Of a DNA stretch of 62,878 nt, positions 10,806 through 19,280 are shown in pieces. Position 1 is the stretch's first letter. The number at the start of each line of letters is the position of its first letter. Position numbers and translations under genes: made by a program. The stretch lies in contig JAPLCQ010000039.1 of the NCBI GenBank assembly GCA_026392115.1, positions 1 through 62,878 on the forward strand, in the 5' to 3' direction. The notes under the pieces are model-generated. The model had not been told where the DNA came from. It worked only from the letters and a program-made list of their open reading frames with translations, and searched no databases. Source of the stretch: Armatimonadota bacterium. Its GTDB lineage: Bacteria; Armatimonadota; Chthonomonadetes; Chthonomonadales; CAJBBX01.

Positions 10806-12617
10806 ATGGCAACGGCACGTAAGAGCATGGGTGACTATCTGGTCGAGCGTGGTTACATCACCGCCGACCAGTTGACGGAAGCCCTCGACATGCAGCGGCA
10901 GTCCAAAGGTGATCTAGCCAAGATTCTGGTCGAGAGCAATATCGCCAGTGAACGCGACGTCACCGAGGCCCGTGCATACGAGTTGGGCGTTCCGTTTGTG
11001 GATCTCAACAAGTTCGCGCCCGAGTCCGGGGCCGTGAACGTCGTGCCGGAGCACGTTGCCAAGCGGCATAACGTGGTTCCGATCAAGAAGGACAACGCCA
11101 CCAACACGCTCATCGTGGCCATGTCCGACATCAATAACCCCTATGCCGCGGACGACCTGCGCATGGTCTCCCGATGCACCGTGCGGGCCGCACTGGCCGC
11201 GCCCGGCGCCATCGAGGACGCCTTGGCTCGCGTCTACGGCAACTCGGCTCCCTCCGCCCCCACGACTGCCGTGGCCGTCGCGGCCACGCAGCCCGGCATG
11301 AACCCGCTCAAACCCGGCGCGGCTCCCGCCGCCACCGGCATGGGCGACCTCATGGCCGTCATGCGCGAGAACGTGGCCAAGGTGGGTTCCAGCGGCGAGG
11401 AGGCCCTTGAGGACGACGCGGAGTCGGCCGCCCTCATGGCCGAAGAGGCGCCGGTCATCCGGGTGGCCAACGCGCTGATCCAGCAGGCGATCAAAGAGGG
11501 TTCGTCGGACATCCACATCGAGCCGGACCGCCGCGGCCTTCGCGTGCGGTACCGCGTGGACGGCGTCCTGCACGAGACGATGATGATGCCGAAGTACATC
11601 CAGGCGCCACTCCTCTCGCGCTTCAAGATCATGGCCGAGATGAACATCGCCGAGCGGCGCATCCCGCAGGACGGACGTATCCCGATCTCTTACGAGAAGA
11701 AGGACTTCGACCTCCGCGTCTCCTGCCTGCCAAGCCTCCACGGCGAGAAGATCGTCTGCCGAATTCTCGACAAGTCCAGCGTGATGATCGGTCTGGCCAA
11801 GCTCGGATTCTCCGGCGAGAACCAGTCGCAGCTCGAGGAGCTCATCAGCCAGCCGAACGGCATGGTGCTCTCCACCGGCCCGACCGGATCCGGCAAGACC
11901 ACGACCCAGTACTCGGTTCTCAACAAGCTGAACTCGATCGAGAAGAACATCCTCACCATCGAGGACCCGGTCGAGTACCAGCTCTCCGGCATCACCCAGG
12001 TGCAGGTGAACAAGAAGGCGGGCCTGACGTTCGCATCGGCCCTCCGATCCTTCCTCCGGCAGGACCCCGACATCATCATGGTCGGTGAAATGCGCGACCT
12101 GGAAACCGCCGAAATCGCCATTGAATCGGCCCTTACCGGCCACCTCGTGCTCTCCACCCTGCACACCAACGACGCCCCGTCCGCCGTCATCCGAATGGTC
12201 GACATGGGCGTGGAGCCGTACCTGATCTCCGCCACCGTCATCGGTGTTATGGCCCAGCGCCTCGGTCGAAAGGTCTGCCAGTCCTGCAAGGAGCCGTACG
12301 AGGAAGATGCTCAGCTCCTGCGCCGGTTCGGCTTCAAGCCGGAGAGCGAGGACCAGAAGATCACGCTCTGGCGCGGCAAGGGCTGCGAGGCCTGCCGGCA
12401 CACGGGGTACAAGGGCCGCCTCGGCATCTACTCGCTCCTGCGGATGAACGACGAGATCGCCGAACTCATTGTCCGCCGGGCCCCGCTGGCCGACGTGCGC
12501 GACGCATCCAAGGCGAACGGCATGCTCGAGTTGCGCGAGGACGGTCTGCAGAAGGTGCTCGAGGGCATCACGACGCCGGATGAAGTGATGCGCGTCGTCT
12601 TCACGGCGGGCCACTAG
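10806..12617 (+). CDS. pilB: PilB, type IV pilus extension ATPase
   Basis: Cytoplasmic hexameric motor that drives pilin polymerisation. It has an N-terminal MshEN/GspE-N domain (MGDYLVERGYITADQL), a linker rich in Ala and Pro, and the GspE ATPase core: Walker A GPTGSGKTTT near residue 360, the Asp box LTIEDPVEYQ, Walker B in DIIMVGEMRDLETA, and the His box. A zinc-binding four-cysteine module (CQSCKEPYE and CEACRHTGY) marks it as the extension-type ATPase. Length 603 residues. It opens the long pilus cluster behind a sigma70-like promoter. Confidence 0.96.
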   Translation: MATARKSMGDYLVERGYITADQLTEALDMQRQSKGDLAKILVESNIASERDVTEARAYELGVPFVDLNKFAPESGAVNVVPEHVAKRHNVVPIKKDNATNTLIVAMSDINNPYAADDLRMVSRCTVRAALAAPGAIEDALARVYGNSAPSAPTTAVAVAATQPGMNPLKPGAAPAATGMGDLMAVMRENVAKVGSSGEEALEDDAESAALMAEEAPVIRVANALIQQAIKEGSSDIHIEPDRRGLRVRYRVDGVLHETMMMPKYIQAPLLSRFKIMAEMNIAERRIPQDGRIPISYEKKDFDLRVSCLPSLHGEKIVCRILDKSSVMIGLAKLGFSGENQSQLEELISQPNGMVLSTGPTGSGKTTTQYSVLNKLNSIEKNILTIEDPVEYQLSGITQVQVNKKAGLTFASALRSFLRQDPDIIMVGEMRDLETAEIAIESALTGHLVLSTLHTNDAPSAVIRMVDMGVEPYLISATVIGVMAQRLGRKVCQSCKEPYEEDAQLLRRFGFKPESEDQKITLWRGKGCEACRHTGYKGRLGIYSLLRMNDEIAELIVRRAPLADVRDASKANGMLELREDGLQKVLEGITTPDEVMRVVFTAGH

Positions 12618-12646
12618 TCGCCGCGCCGGCACGGGCGCTGATTATG

Positions 12647-12670
12647 GGGCGGGGCCGAAAGGCTCCGCCC
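12647..12670 (+). other. Stable GNRA-type hairpin between pilB and pilT
   Basis: GGGCGGGGCC and GGCTCCGCCC form a 10-bp stem (one G-U pair) closed by a GAAA tetraloop. No U-tract follows, so it is not a classic terminator. It could act as an RNA-stability or processing element between two motor genes needed at different levels. Confidence 0.6.
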
Positions 12671-12706
12671 TGAAGGTCTTAGAAATGCAGTCTGGAGGTA
12701 GTCGGT

Positions 12707-13900
12707 TTGACTGAGCAAACTCAGGTTGTGAACACCCAACCTGCGGCGTTTCCCACGATGCCCACCACGGCGCCCGCCGCCCCCGTGCGCGTTCCCATCG
12801 AGGACGCGCATATCGACGACCTGCTGAAGATCGTCGTCGAAAAGGGCGGATCGGACCTGCATCTGGCGGTCGGCATACCTCCCATTCTGCGCGTCGACGG
12901 GCAGCTCGTGCCCACCAACTTCACGATCGTCAGTCCGCAGGACTCCCAGCGCCTGATCTACGACATCCTGACAGACGACCAGATCCAGCGCTTCGAGACC
13001 TCGCTTGAGCTGGACTTCTCGTACCAGGTGCCCAACATGTCCCGGTTCCGCGTCAACGTCTATCGCGACCGGGGCAACGTGGCCACCGCCTTCCGAGTGA
13101 TCCCTTCCCGCATCCCCACCATGCAGGACCTCGGCCTGCCGCGCGTGCTGGAGGACCTCACCAAGCTGCCCCGAGGTCTGGTGCTTGTTACGGGCCCCAC
13201 CGGCTCCGGCAAGTCGACCTCGCTGGCGGCGATGATCAACCGGATCAACAACGAGAGCAGCGTCCACATCCTCACGATCGAGGACCCGATCGAGTACCTG
13301 CACACCCACCGCCTCAGCGTGGTGAACCAGCGCGAGGTGGGCGGCGATACCAAGGCGTTCGCCAACGCCCTGCGCGCCGCCTTGCGCGAAGACCCTGATG
13401 TCATCCTCGTCGGCGAAATGCGCGACCTCGAGACGATGCAGATGGCGGTCTCCGCGGCTGAGACCGGTCACCTTGTGTTCGCTACGCTCCACACCAACTC
13501 CGCGGCAACCTCGGTCGAGCGCATCGTGGACTCATTCCCGCCGGGCCAGCAGGAGCAGGTGAGGCTTCAGCTCTCCAACAACCTGCAGGCCATCGTCTGC
13601 CAGCAGTTGCTGCCCCGCGCCAACCAGCCGGGACGCGTCTGCTGCATGGAAATCATGACCGCCAGCCCGGCCATCCGGAACCTGATCCGAGAGAACAAGG
13701 CGCACCAGATCACCTCCATGATCCAGACTAGCGCCAACCTCGGCATGCAGACCATGGACCAGGCGCTTCGTGACCTCTACCTTCGCGGCGTCATCACGTT
13801 CGAGCTCGCCATGGAGCGCGCTATGAACCCGGTGGAGCTGGAGAAGATGATCCGTACCGCAACCATGCCGATGACCGGCCAGGGCGGGCGCGGCATGTAA
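12707..13900 (+). CDS. pilT: PilT, type IV pilus retraction ATPase
   Basis: Hexameric ATPase that depolymerises the pilus. The PilT-type N-domain begins at HIDDLLKIVVEKGGSDLHL and is preceded by an unusual Pro/Ala/Thr-rich extension of about 30 residues. Walker A is GPTGSGKSTS near residue 163, followed by LTIEDPIEYLH, DVILVGEMRDLETM and a His box. The C-terminal AIRNLIRENK helix (AIRNLIRE) is the retraction-specific PilT signature. The TTG at 12707 has GGAGGT shortly upstream. It lacks the PilB zinc module, confirming the assignment. Confidence 0.95.
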   Translation: MTEQTQVVNTQPAAFPTMPTTAPAAPVRVPIEDAHIDDLLKIVVEKGGSDLHLAVGIPPILRVDGQLVPTNFTIVSPQDSQRLIYDILTDDQIQRFETSLELDFSYQVPNMSRFRVNVYRDRGNVATAFRVIPSRIPTMQDLGLPRVLEDLTKLPRGLVLVTGPTGSGKSTSLAAMINRINNESSVHILTIEDPIEYLHTHRLSVVNQREVGGDTKAFANALRAALREDPDVILVGEMRDLETMQMAVSAAETGHLVFATLHTNSAATSVERIVDSFPPGQQEQVRLQLSNNLQAIVCQQLLPRANQPGRVCCMEIMTASPAIRNLIRENKAHQITSMIQTSANLGMQTMDQALRDLYLRGVITFELAMERAMNPVELEKMIRTATMPMTGQGGRGM

Positions 13901-13942
13901 CCGTCCCGCAAAGGGCGGCACTGAGTATCAGGGGGCACTCCC

Positions 13943-15208
13943 ATGGCAACATTCAGCTATACAGTCCGGGACTCGGCGGGGCAGACGCGCTCCGGCACCA
14001 CCGAGGCCGAGAACGCCGAAATCCTGCGGCGTCGCTTGCAGGAGCAGGGCTTCACCGTCGCTGATGTGCAGCAGACTGCCGCCGCCAAGAAGAAGCAGGC
14101 GGGGCAGGGCTGGGGGCGCGTCAAACTCGCCGACCTCTCCGTCTTCTGCCGCCAGTTCTCGACCATGATCGACGCAGGCGTCTCGTTGGTTCGGGCGCTG
14201 GACGTCCTCGGCGAGCAGACGCAGAACCCGAAGCTCCGCCGCATCCTGCTGGATATCCAGCAAGAGGTGGAATCCGGGCAGACGCTCTCCAAGTCCATGG
14301 CCAAGTATCCCAAGACGTTCAGCAACCTCTTCCTCGGCCTCGTGAAGGCTGGAGAAGTCGGCGGCGTCCTGGAGGAGTCGCTGCAAAGGCTCTCGGGCTT
14401 CCTTGAGTCGGACATGGAGCTGCGCCGCAAGGTGAAGGCGGCCATGACCTACCCGACGCTGGTCGTCGTGGTGGCCGTCGGCATCGTGGTCGGCCTCTGC
14501 ACCTTCATCGTCCCCAAGTTCATCGAGCTTTTCCGCGACCTGGGCGTGAAGGAACTGCCGCCCATGACGCAGGTCCTCGTGGACTTCAGCGACTTCCTCA
14601 AGACGAAGTGGTACATCGGGATCACGATCGTCGTGGTCTCCTGGGTGGCCATCAAGTACTTCGGCACCACGCGCATCGGTCGTCGCGTGATCGACAGGAT
14701 CAAGCTCAAAGTGCCGGTCTTCGGGCCGCTGCATCACAAGATCGCCCTGGCGCGCTTTGCCCGTACGCTCTCGACCCTGCTGGTTTCCGGCGTGCCGATC
14801 CTACAGGCGCTTGAGACCGTGGCCGGAACGGTGGGCAACGGCATCATCGCCGAGGCCATCATGCAGGCCCGAGCCCGCATTCGTGAAGGAGACCGGATCA
14901 ACGATCCGCTGGAGAAGAGCGGCATGTTCCCGCCCATGGTCGTCCACATGGTCTCCATCGGTGAGGAGTCTGGAGCTCTCGACACGATGTTGTCGAAGAT
15001 CGCGGAGTTCTACGAGCAGGAGGTCGAGGCTACCCTCCAGAGCCTCACCGCCGCCATTGAACCGATCCTCATCGTGGTGTTGGGCTTCTGTGTCGGCTTC
15101 ATCGTCATCGCCATGTTCCAGCCGCTCATCGCCGTCATCCAGAACCTGACATCGGGCGGCGGAGACGACAAGAGCTCGAGTGGCGGCGGCGGCAGCGGCG
15201 GCGAGTAG
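13943..15208 (+). CDS. pilC: PilC, type IV pilus inner-membrane platform protein
   Basis: Polytopic platform protein that couples the cytoplasmic motors to pilin assembly. It starts with the usual MATFSYTVRDSAGQ segment, followed by two GspF domains (about residues 65-190 and 270-395). Membrane helices are visible near VVVVAVGIVVGLCTF, WYIGITIVVVSWVAI and the C-terminal ILIVVLGFCVGFIVIAMF. GEESGALDTML is the conserved second-domain motif. It ends with a short Gly/Ser-rich tail. Length 421 residues is typical. It lies 42 bases after pilT. Confidence 0.95.
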   Translation: MATFSYTVRDSAGQTRSGTTEAENAEILRRRLQEQGFTVADVQQTAAAKKKQAGQGWGRVKLADLSVFCRQFSTMIDAGVSLVRALDVLGEQTQNPKLRRILLDIQQEVESGQTLSKSMAKYPKTFSNLFLGLVKAGEVGGVLEESLQRLSGFLESDMELRRKVKAAMTYPTLVVVVAVGIVVGLCTFIVPKFIELFRDLGVKELPPMTQVLVDFSDFLKTKWYIGITIVVVSWVAIKYFGTTRIGRRVIDRIKLKVPVFGPLHHKIALARFARTLSTLLVSGVPILQALETVAGTVGNGIIAEAIMQARARIREGDRINDPLEKSGMFPPMVVHMVSIGEESGALDTMLSKIAEFYEQEVEATLQSLTAAIEPILIVVLGFCVGFIVIAMFQPLIAVIQNLTSGGGDDKSSSGGGGSGGE

Positions 15209-15252
15209 CGCGCACCGGCTACCGTCGGGCGTCTGATGTCTGCGTGACTTTC

Positions 15253-15293
15253 GGTGGGGTGTGCGGTCGGTCTGCTGTGCCGCACACCCCACC
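15253..15293 (+). other. 14-bp perfect hairpin between pilC and pilD
   Basis: GGTGGGGTGTGCGG (15253-15266) is exactly complementary to 15280-15293, with a 13-base loop. There is no downstream T-run in either direction. It occupies the gap between pilC and the prepilin peptidase and may insulate or modulate read-through. A rho-independent terminator is unlikely without the U-tract. Confidence 0.65.
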
Positions 15294-15332
15294 CATCACG
15301 GTTCCTGGTTGGACCCGGGGAAGGGTGGCGGC

Positions 15333-16343
15333 GTGCCGGACGTTCCTGGCGAAGTGTGGCGGGTGCTGGCGGGGCTCTTCGGCGCTGTGGTTGGGAGCTT
15401 CCTCAACGTCGTCATATGGCGCATGCCGCGAAACGAGTCCATCGCGTTCCCAGGCTCCCATTGCCCGCGGTGCAACCACGAGCTGTCCGCTTGGGAGAAC
15501 GTGCCGGTCCTGAGCTGGCTGCTCCTTCGCGCGAAGTGCCGGAAGTGCCGCATGCCGATCTCGGTGCGGTACCCGGCCGTGGAGTTGCTGAACGCGATCC
15601 TCTGGGTTGCGGTCGTGGCGCACTTTGGTCCGGGGCCTGACGCGGTCGCCTACTGCCTGTTCGGCTCGGCGATGATTGCCGCGTTCGCCATCGACTGGGA
15701 GCACTACATCATCCCGGACGAGGTGAACGCCTTCGCGCTGTTCGTGGGCATCGGGCGCGACCTGTACGGCGCGTGGGCGGGTGAGCCGGCGCATGCGCTC
15801 TTGATGGGCTGGATGCCCCGGTCCGTGGCCGCGGGCATTCTCTGCGCGTCGGCCTTCGTGGGGATTCAGATACTGGGCAGGGGCCTGTTCCGGCAGGACG
15901 CCATGGGTGACGGTGACGTGAAGCTGGCGCGCGCCATCGGGGCGGTGCTGCCGGTTCACCTTGCCGGTGTATCGTTCCTGTTCGCCATCGGGGTGGGCGC
16001 GGTGGTCGGTTCGGTGATGCTGGCGGTGGCGTCGTGTTGTGGGAAGAAGCAACCCGTCGGCGAACCGGTTGAGGCGGCTGCGCTTGAGCCAACGCCTTGG
16101 CCCGTGTTGTTGCGGTGCGGCCTGCTCTATATGACCTACCTGGACATGGCGCCGCGCCGTGCCCACGCCGTATTGCTCCGCTGGTCGGGCGCCGATACGC
16201 TGGTGGACGGCGAAGATGACGATTTCCAGCCGGGTCCGACGCACATACCATTCGGGCCCTACATGGTTCTGGGCGCCGGCCTCGCCGTGGTGTTCGGTCA
16301 GGCCGCGGTGGACTGGTACCTGACGACGGTCGGATGGAAGTGA
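15333..16343 (+). CDS. pilD: Prepilin peptidase
   Basis: Membrane aspartyl protease and N-methylase that cleaves prepilin leaders. The N-terminal domain carries GSFLNVVIWRMPR and a tetracysteine zinc site (CPRC, then CRKC about 22 residues later). The two catalytic Asp residues are in AFAIDWEHYIIPD and GDGDVKLARAIG. Several hydrophobic helices follow. A loop of about 70 residues before the last helix is longer than in model enzymes. The GTG at 15333 is preferred because the membrane domain starts directly after it; its ribosome site is weak. Placement between pilC and the prepilin genes fits its role. Confidence 0.93.
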   Translation: MPDVPGEVWRVLAGLFGAVVGSFLNVVIWRMPRNESIAFPGSHCPRCNHELSAWENVPVLSWLLLRAKCRKCRMPISVRYPAVELLNAILWVAVVAHFGPGPDAVAYCLFGSAMIAAFAIDWEHYIIPDEVNAFALFVGIGRDLYGAWAGEPAHALLMGWMPRSVAAGILCASAFVGIQILGRGLFRQDAMGDGDVKLARAIGAVLPVHLAGVSFLFAIGVGAVVGSVMLAVASCCGKKQPVGEPVEAAALEPTPWPVLLRCGLLYMTYLDMAPRRAHAVLLRWSGADTLVDGEDDDFQPGPTHIPFGPYMVLGAGLAVVFGQAAVDWYLTTVGWK

Positions 16344-16404
16344 ACGGCGCCGCGTCTACGGGGCGCATGTAAGGTATCGGCCGGGGAGGGAACACCGCCC
16401 GCCC

Positions 16405-16461
16405 GTCGGTCGTCAGTTTGTGGGTAACCGACGCGGGAGAAGGCGTTCTCAGACGTCCCGC
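16405..16461 (+). other. Two adjacent hairpins in the leader of the first prepilin gene
   Basis: GTCGGT (16405-16410) pairs with ACCGAC (16427-16432). Directly after it, GCGGGA (16433-16438) pairs with TCCCGC (16456-16461), enclosing an inner GAA/TTC arm. They lie in the 163-base gap before the prepilin gene at 16507. The element is a candidate structured 5' leader; it does not match a riboswitch class I recognise. Confidence 0.4.
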
Positions 16462-16506
16462 CGCTTATACGCGCCTCGCATCGCGTAAGGGGCTTGGTGA
16501 ACCGTC

Positions 16507-17427
16507 ATGCATAGACGACAATCTGTCCGGGCGTTCACGCTCATCGAGTTGCTGACAGTGATCGCGATCATCGCGGTCCTGGCGGCGATTCTCTTCCCCA
16601 TGGTCGGTTCGCTGCAGGAACAGGCCCGCGCGTCCTCATGCATGTCCCAGTTGCATCAGGTCTACGTGGCCGCCATGGTGTACCGCGAGGACGAGGGCGG
16701 CTTCCCGCCGGCCCTCCTCGGCTACGTCGAGGTTCAGGATGCCGGCGCAGGCTGCACGGCCGACCCGACCATGCCCCGCGGCATCCCCTACGGCGGCAGC
16801 GGTTCTCCCTCGCCCGTGGGCCGGGTCAGCAACGGCTTCCTCTACCCGGAGCAGGTCAAGGCGGCCTCCACGTTCACGTGTCCCGACATTCCCGTCACGG
16901 AGCGCGACAAGATCACGGTCGCCTACTTCCCCAACACGCAGACCGGCGATCCCCTGGCCGCGGGCTACTGGGACCGGAGCTGGATCGGCGACTCGCTGAA
17001 GGCCAAGGGATGCCCCTCGGACGCGGCGGGGACGGTCGACTGCTTCTGGGACATCGATCCCAACGATCCGTGTCTGGGTCATCTGCACATGCAGCCGCGG
17101 TACTTCTACGTTTCCGACGCGTTCGACGTGAGTCCGCGAGTCGGCTCCGACGGCAAGTCGGTTCGCGACGCCAACGGTCAGATCATCTACGACCGCCACT
17201 ATAGCCCGGACTGGACCGGCGTGCGCGGGGCCACAGACTGGGTGAACCAGCTGAAGTACTCGGCGCCGCCCACCGCCACGACGCTGCTCACGCTCTGCAC
17301 CTGGCATACCGCCGGCGCACGGTCGGATAGCGCCACGGCGATCAACCTGGCCGGCACAGCCAAGAAGATATCGATTCGCGATGCCATGTCCAAGGGACCT
17401 GCCGTCTTCGTCGGCAGTGACGGCTAG
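16507..17427 (+). CDS. FimU/GspH-like prepilin with type III signal
   Basis: Prepilin-type protein: basic leader, then AFTLIELLTVIAIIAVLAAIL with the conserved Glu5 and a long hydrophobic helix. The residue before the predicted cleavage is Ala, not the canonical Gly. The rest (about 270 residues) is a secreted domain with paired cysteines. It ends in a FVGSDG motif resembling the H-X9-DG tail of large prepilin-like proteins of Planctomycetes and Armatimonadetes. First in a row of prepilin-like genes, it holds the FimU position of the minor-pilin cluster. It could alternatively be the major pilin, since no other obvious one is present. Confidence 0.8.
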   Translation: MHRRQSVRAFTLIELLTVIAIIAVLAAILFPMVGSLQEQARASSCMSQLHQVYVAAMVYREDEGGFPPALLGYVEVQDAGAGCTADPTMPRGIPYGGSGSPSPVGRVSNGFLYPEQVKAASTFTCPDIPVTERDKITVAYFPNTQTGDPLAAGYWDRSWIGDSLKAKGCPSDAAGTVDCFWDIDPNDPCLGHLHMQPRYFYVSDAFDVSPRVGSDGKSVRDANGQIIYDRHYSPDWTGVRGATDWVNQLKYSAPPTATTLLTLCTWHTAGARSDSATAINLAGTAKKISIRDAMSKGPAVFVGSDG

Positions 17428-17451
17428 CTGGAGCTCCGAGAGGGCTGTGAC

Positions 17452-19266
17452 ATGAAGACGCGACAGCGTGGCGCCTCACTCATAGAAGTGCTGGTCGTGA
17501 TGGTGCTCCTCACCGTGGGCATCCTCTCGCTGGTGCGCCTGTTCCCGGGCGGCTTCTATGTGAACAAGACCACCGAAGCCGCAACCCTGGCCGCCCGCTT
17601 GGCGAAGCAGGAGTTGAACCGGTACGCCACCAGTTCAGCCACGCTGATGGATGGCGTCATCCCGGCCGTCATCGTGCAGGACGCCAACTCGCCCGTGGGC
17701 TACTACATCCGGGCGGACCTGGGCGTGACGCCCGACGATCTGAGCGCGGTCCCGCAGGGGACGGTGCCGGGCATCGATTCTTACTATCTATCGGATATCA
17801 ACAAGTACCGATGGATCAAGGGCGAGACGGTGCGTATCCCGCCGCCGTCTCCGCTGGGTCCGGGCGTCCGCGGCTCAGTCTACATGCTGAGCGCCGGTCC
17901 CGCGTTCGACTATCCGGGCATCGACGTATCCGGCGCGGTCGTGGAGAGCATCGCCGTCTACGGTTCGCCGCTGATCCGGCGCATCCAGCAAGTGGAGGAC
18001 GAATCGACGCCGATCCTGGGCGGCCCGTCACAGTACGCCATTGACTACGACGACGGCGCCATCGCCTTCTATCCGGCGACGTTTCAGCGGACCTTCCAGA
18101 TCAGCTACTCGTACAATGACAGCGCCGGGCAGTTGCAGAGCGTTTTGTCTCAGCCCATCGTCGTGCCCGCAGCCGGCTATGCCGTCTGGCAGCCCATCTA
18201 TGTTGCCGGCGGCCGGGACGTCGTGCCAGGCACCGATGTGGTCTCGCGCCGCTTCAGTCGGCTGTCGTTCCCGCCGTCGTTCAGCAACGATCCGTACGAG
18301 TACGCAGTCGTCCCGCGCACCAGCAGCATCGCCGACTTTGCGACTATGGGCGTGATGATCTTCAACCCGCTGGGCCGCGATTACGTGGAGACCGGCGCGT
18401 ACGGCTCCATCCCGTTCTCGGCCAAGATCGACTACAACGTGCTCGACTGGCGCATCATCCGGGATGACCGGCCGATGCCCGCCCTGCCGCCGTACTCGAT
18501 CCGGCTGAGCTTGAAGAACGTGATGGCCGCCGGGGACATGCAGGACGACAATCGGGTCTACCGCGGCCTCTGGCGGGCCGACAACGCGCCCAGCGCCGAT
18601 CTGCTGGTCTACAACCTGGCCAACGGCGCTGAAGTGCCCCGAGACCAGTACACCGTGGACTACCACGAGGGCGTGGTCTACTTCACGAACGCCTACGGCG
18701 ATGCCAACGCCTCGGGCAACTACCGCATCCTCTACAAGGCGCGCGGCGGCTGGGGCGTACAGGTGCAGAAGGCCGCGTCGAGCTATCGTCGCGCCTCCGG
18801 CTACGGCGCCAATCTGGGCTACGCCGAGTTCTACCTCGGCGGCGGCTCGGCGGGCGGCGTGGCGACGAAGATGTACTTCCCGCCCATGGACGCCGGGCGC
18901 ACGATCACGATCCGCGATGTCTGGTACCTCTCCCGCAACACGATCACGGGAACAGAAACGGTCCGGCACGCGACCAATGAAACGTACAAGATCAACTCCT
19001 CTGTGACAGCCTTCGAGCCGGTCGGGCCGAGCCGCCTGACGTGGATCGACCTGCGCGACAACCATGACTCGGTCACGGACCGCGCCATGGGCTGGGCGCT
19101 CAGCGAGCCCGTCCAGCCGGCGCAAGGCGTCCAGGGGATATCGTTCAAAGCTCGTACCGTCTGGAGCGACGGCGGCCAGGTAACGGCGACGGCAAACGGC
19201 AACGTGCCCCGCATCCGCTGGCGCAAGATCGATCTGGACACATTCCTGACCCGTAGCCCCTATTGA
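17452..19266 (+). CDS. PilV-like large minor prepilin
   Basis: Prepilin with cleavage context RGASLIEVLVVMVLL (Gly at -1, Glu5 present), then a 570-residue extracellular region, several times longer than Proteobacterial PilV (about 170-200 residues). The opening TVGILSLVRLFPGG is typical of PilV N-termini. The distal region is Tyr/Asp/Gly-rich and contains repeated strand-turn segments such as YDDGAIAFYP, DYHEGVVYFTNAYG and ILYKARGG, suggesting beta-sandwich modules. It ends next to the following gene in a compact operon. Function inferred from position and N-terminus only. Confidence 0.72.
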   Translation: MKTRQRGASLIEVLVVMVLLTVGILSLVRLFPGGFYVNKTTEAATLAARLAKQELNRYATSSATLMDGVIPAVIVQDANSPVGYYIRADLGVTPDDLSAVPQGTVPGIDSYYLSDINKYRWIKGETVRIPPPSPLGPGVRGSVYMLSAGPAFDYPGIDVSGAVVESIAVYGSPLIRRIQQVEDESTPILGGPSQYAIDYDDGAIAFYPATFQRTFQISYSYNDSAGQLQSVLSQPIVVPAAGYAVWQPIYVAGGRDVVPGTDVVSRRFSRLSFPPSFSNDPYEYAVVPRTSSIADFATMGVMIFNPLGRDYVETGAYGSIPFSAKIDYNVLDWRIIRDDRPMPALPPYSIRLSLKNVMAAGDMQDDNRVYRGLWRADNAPSADLLVYNLANGAEVPRDQYTVDYHEGVVYFTNAYGDANASGNYRILYKARGGWGVQVQKAASSYRRASGYGANLGYAEFYLGGGSAGGVATKMYFPPMDAGRTITIRDVWYLSRNTITGTETVRHATNETYKINSSVTAFEPVGPSRLTWIDLRDNHDSVTDRAMGWALSEPVQPAQGVQGISFKARTVWSDGGQVTATANGNVPRIRWRKIDLDTFLTRSPY

Positions 19267-19280
19267 GGCGAGATGGCGCA

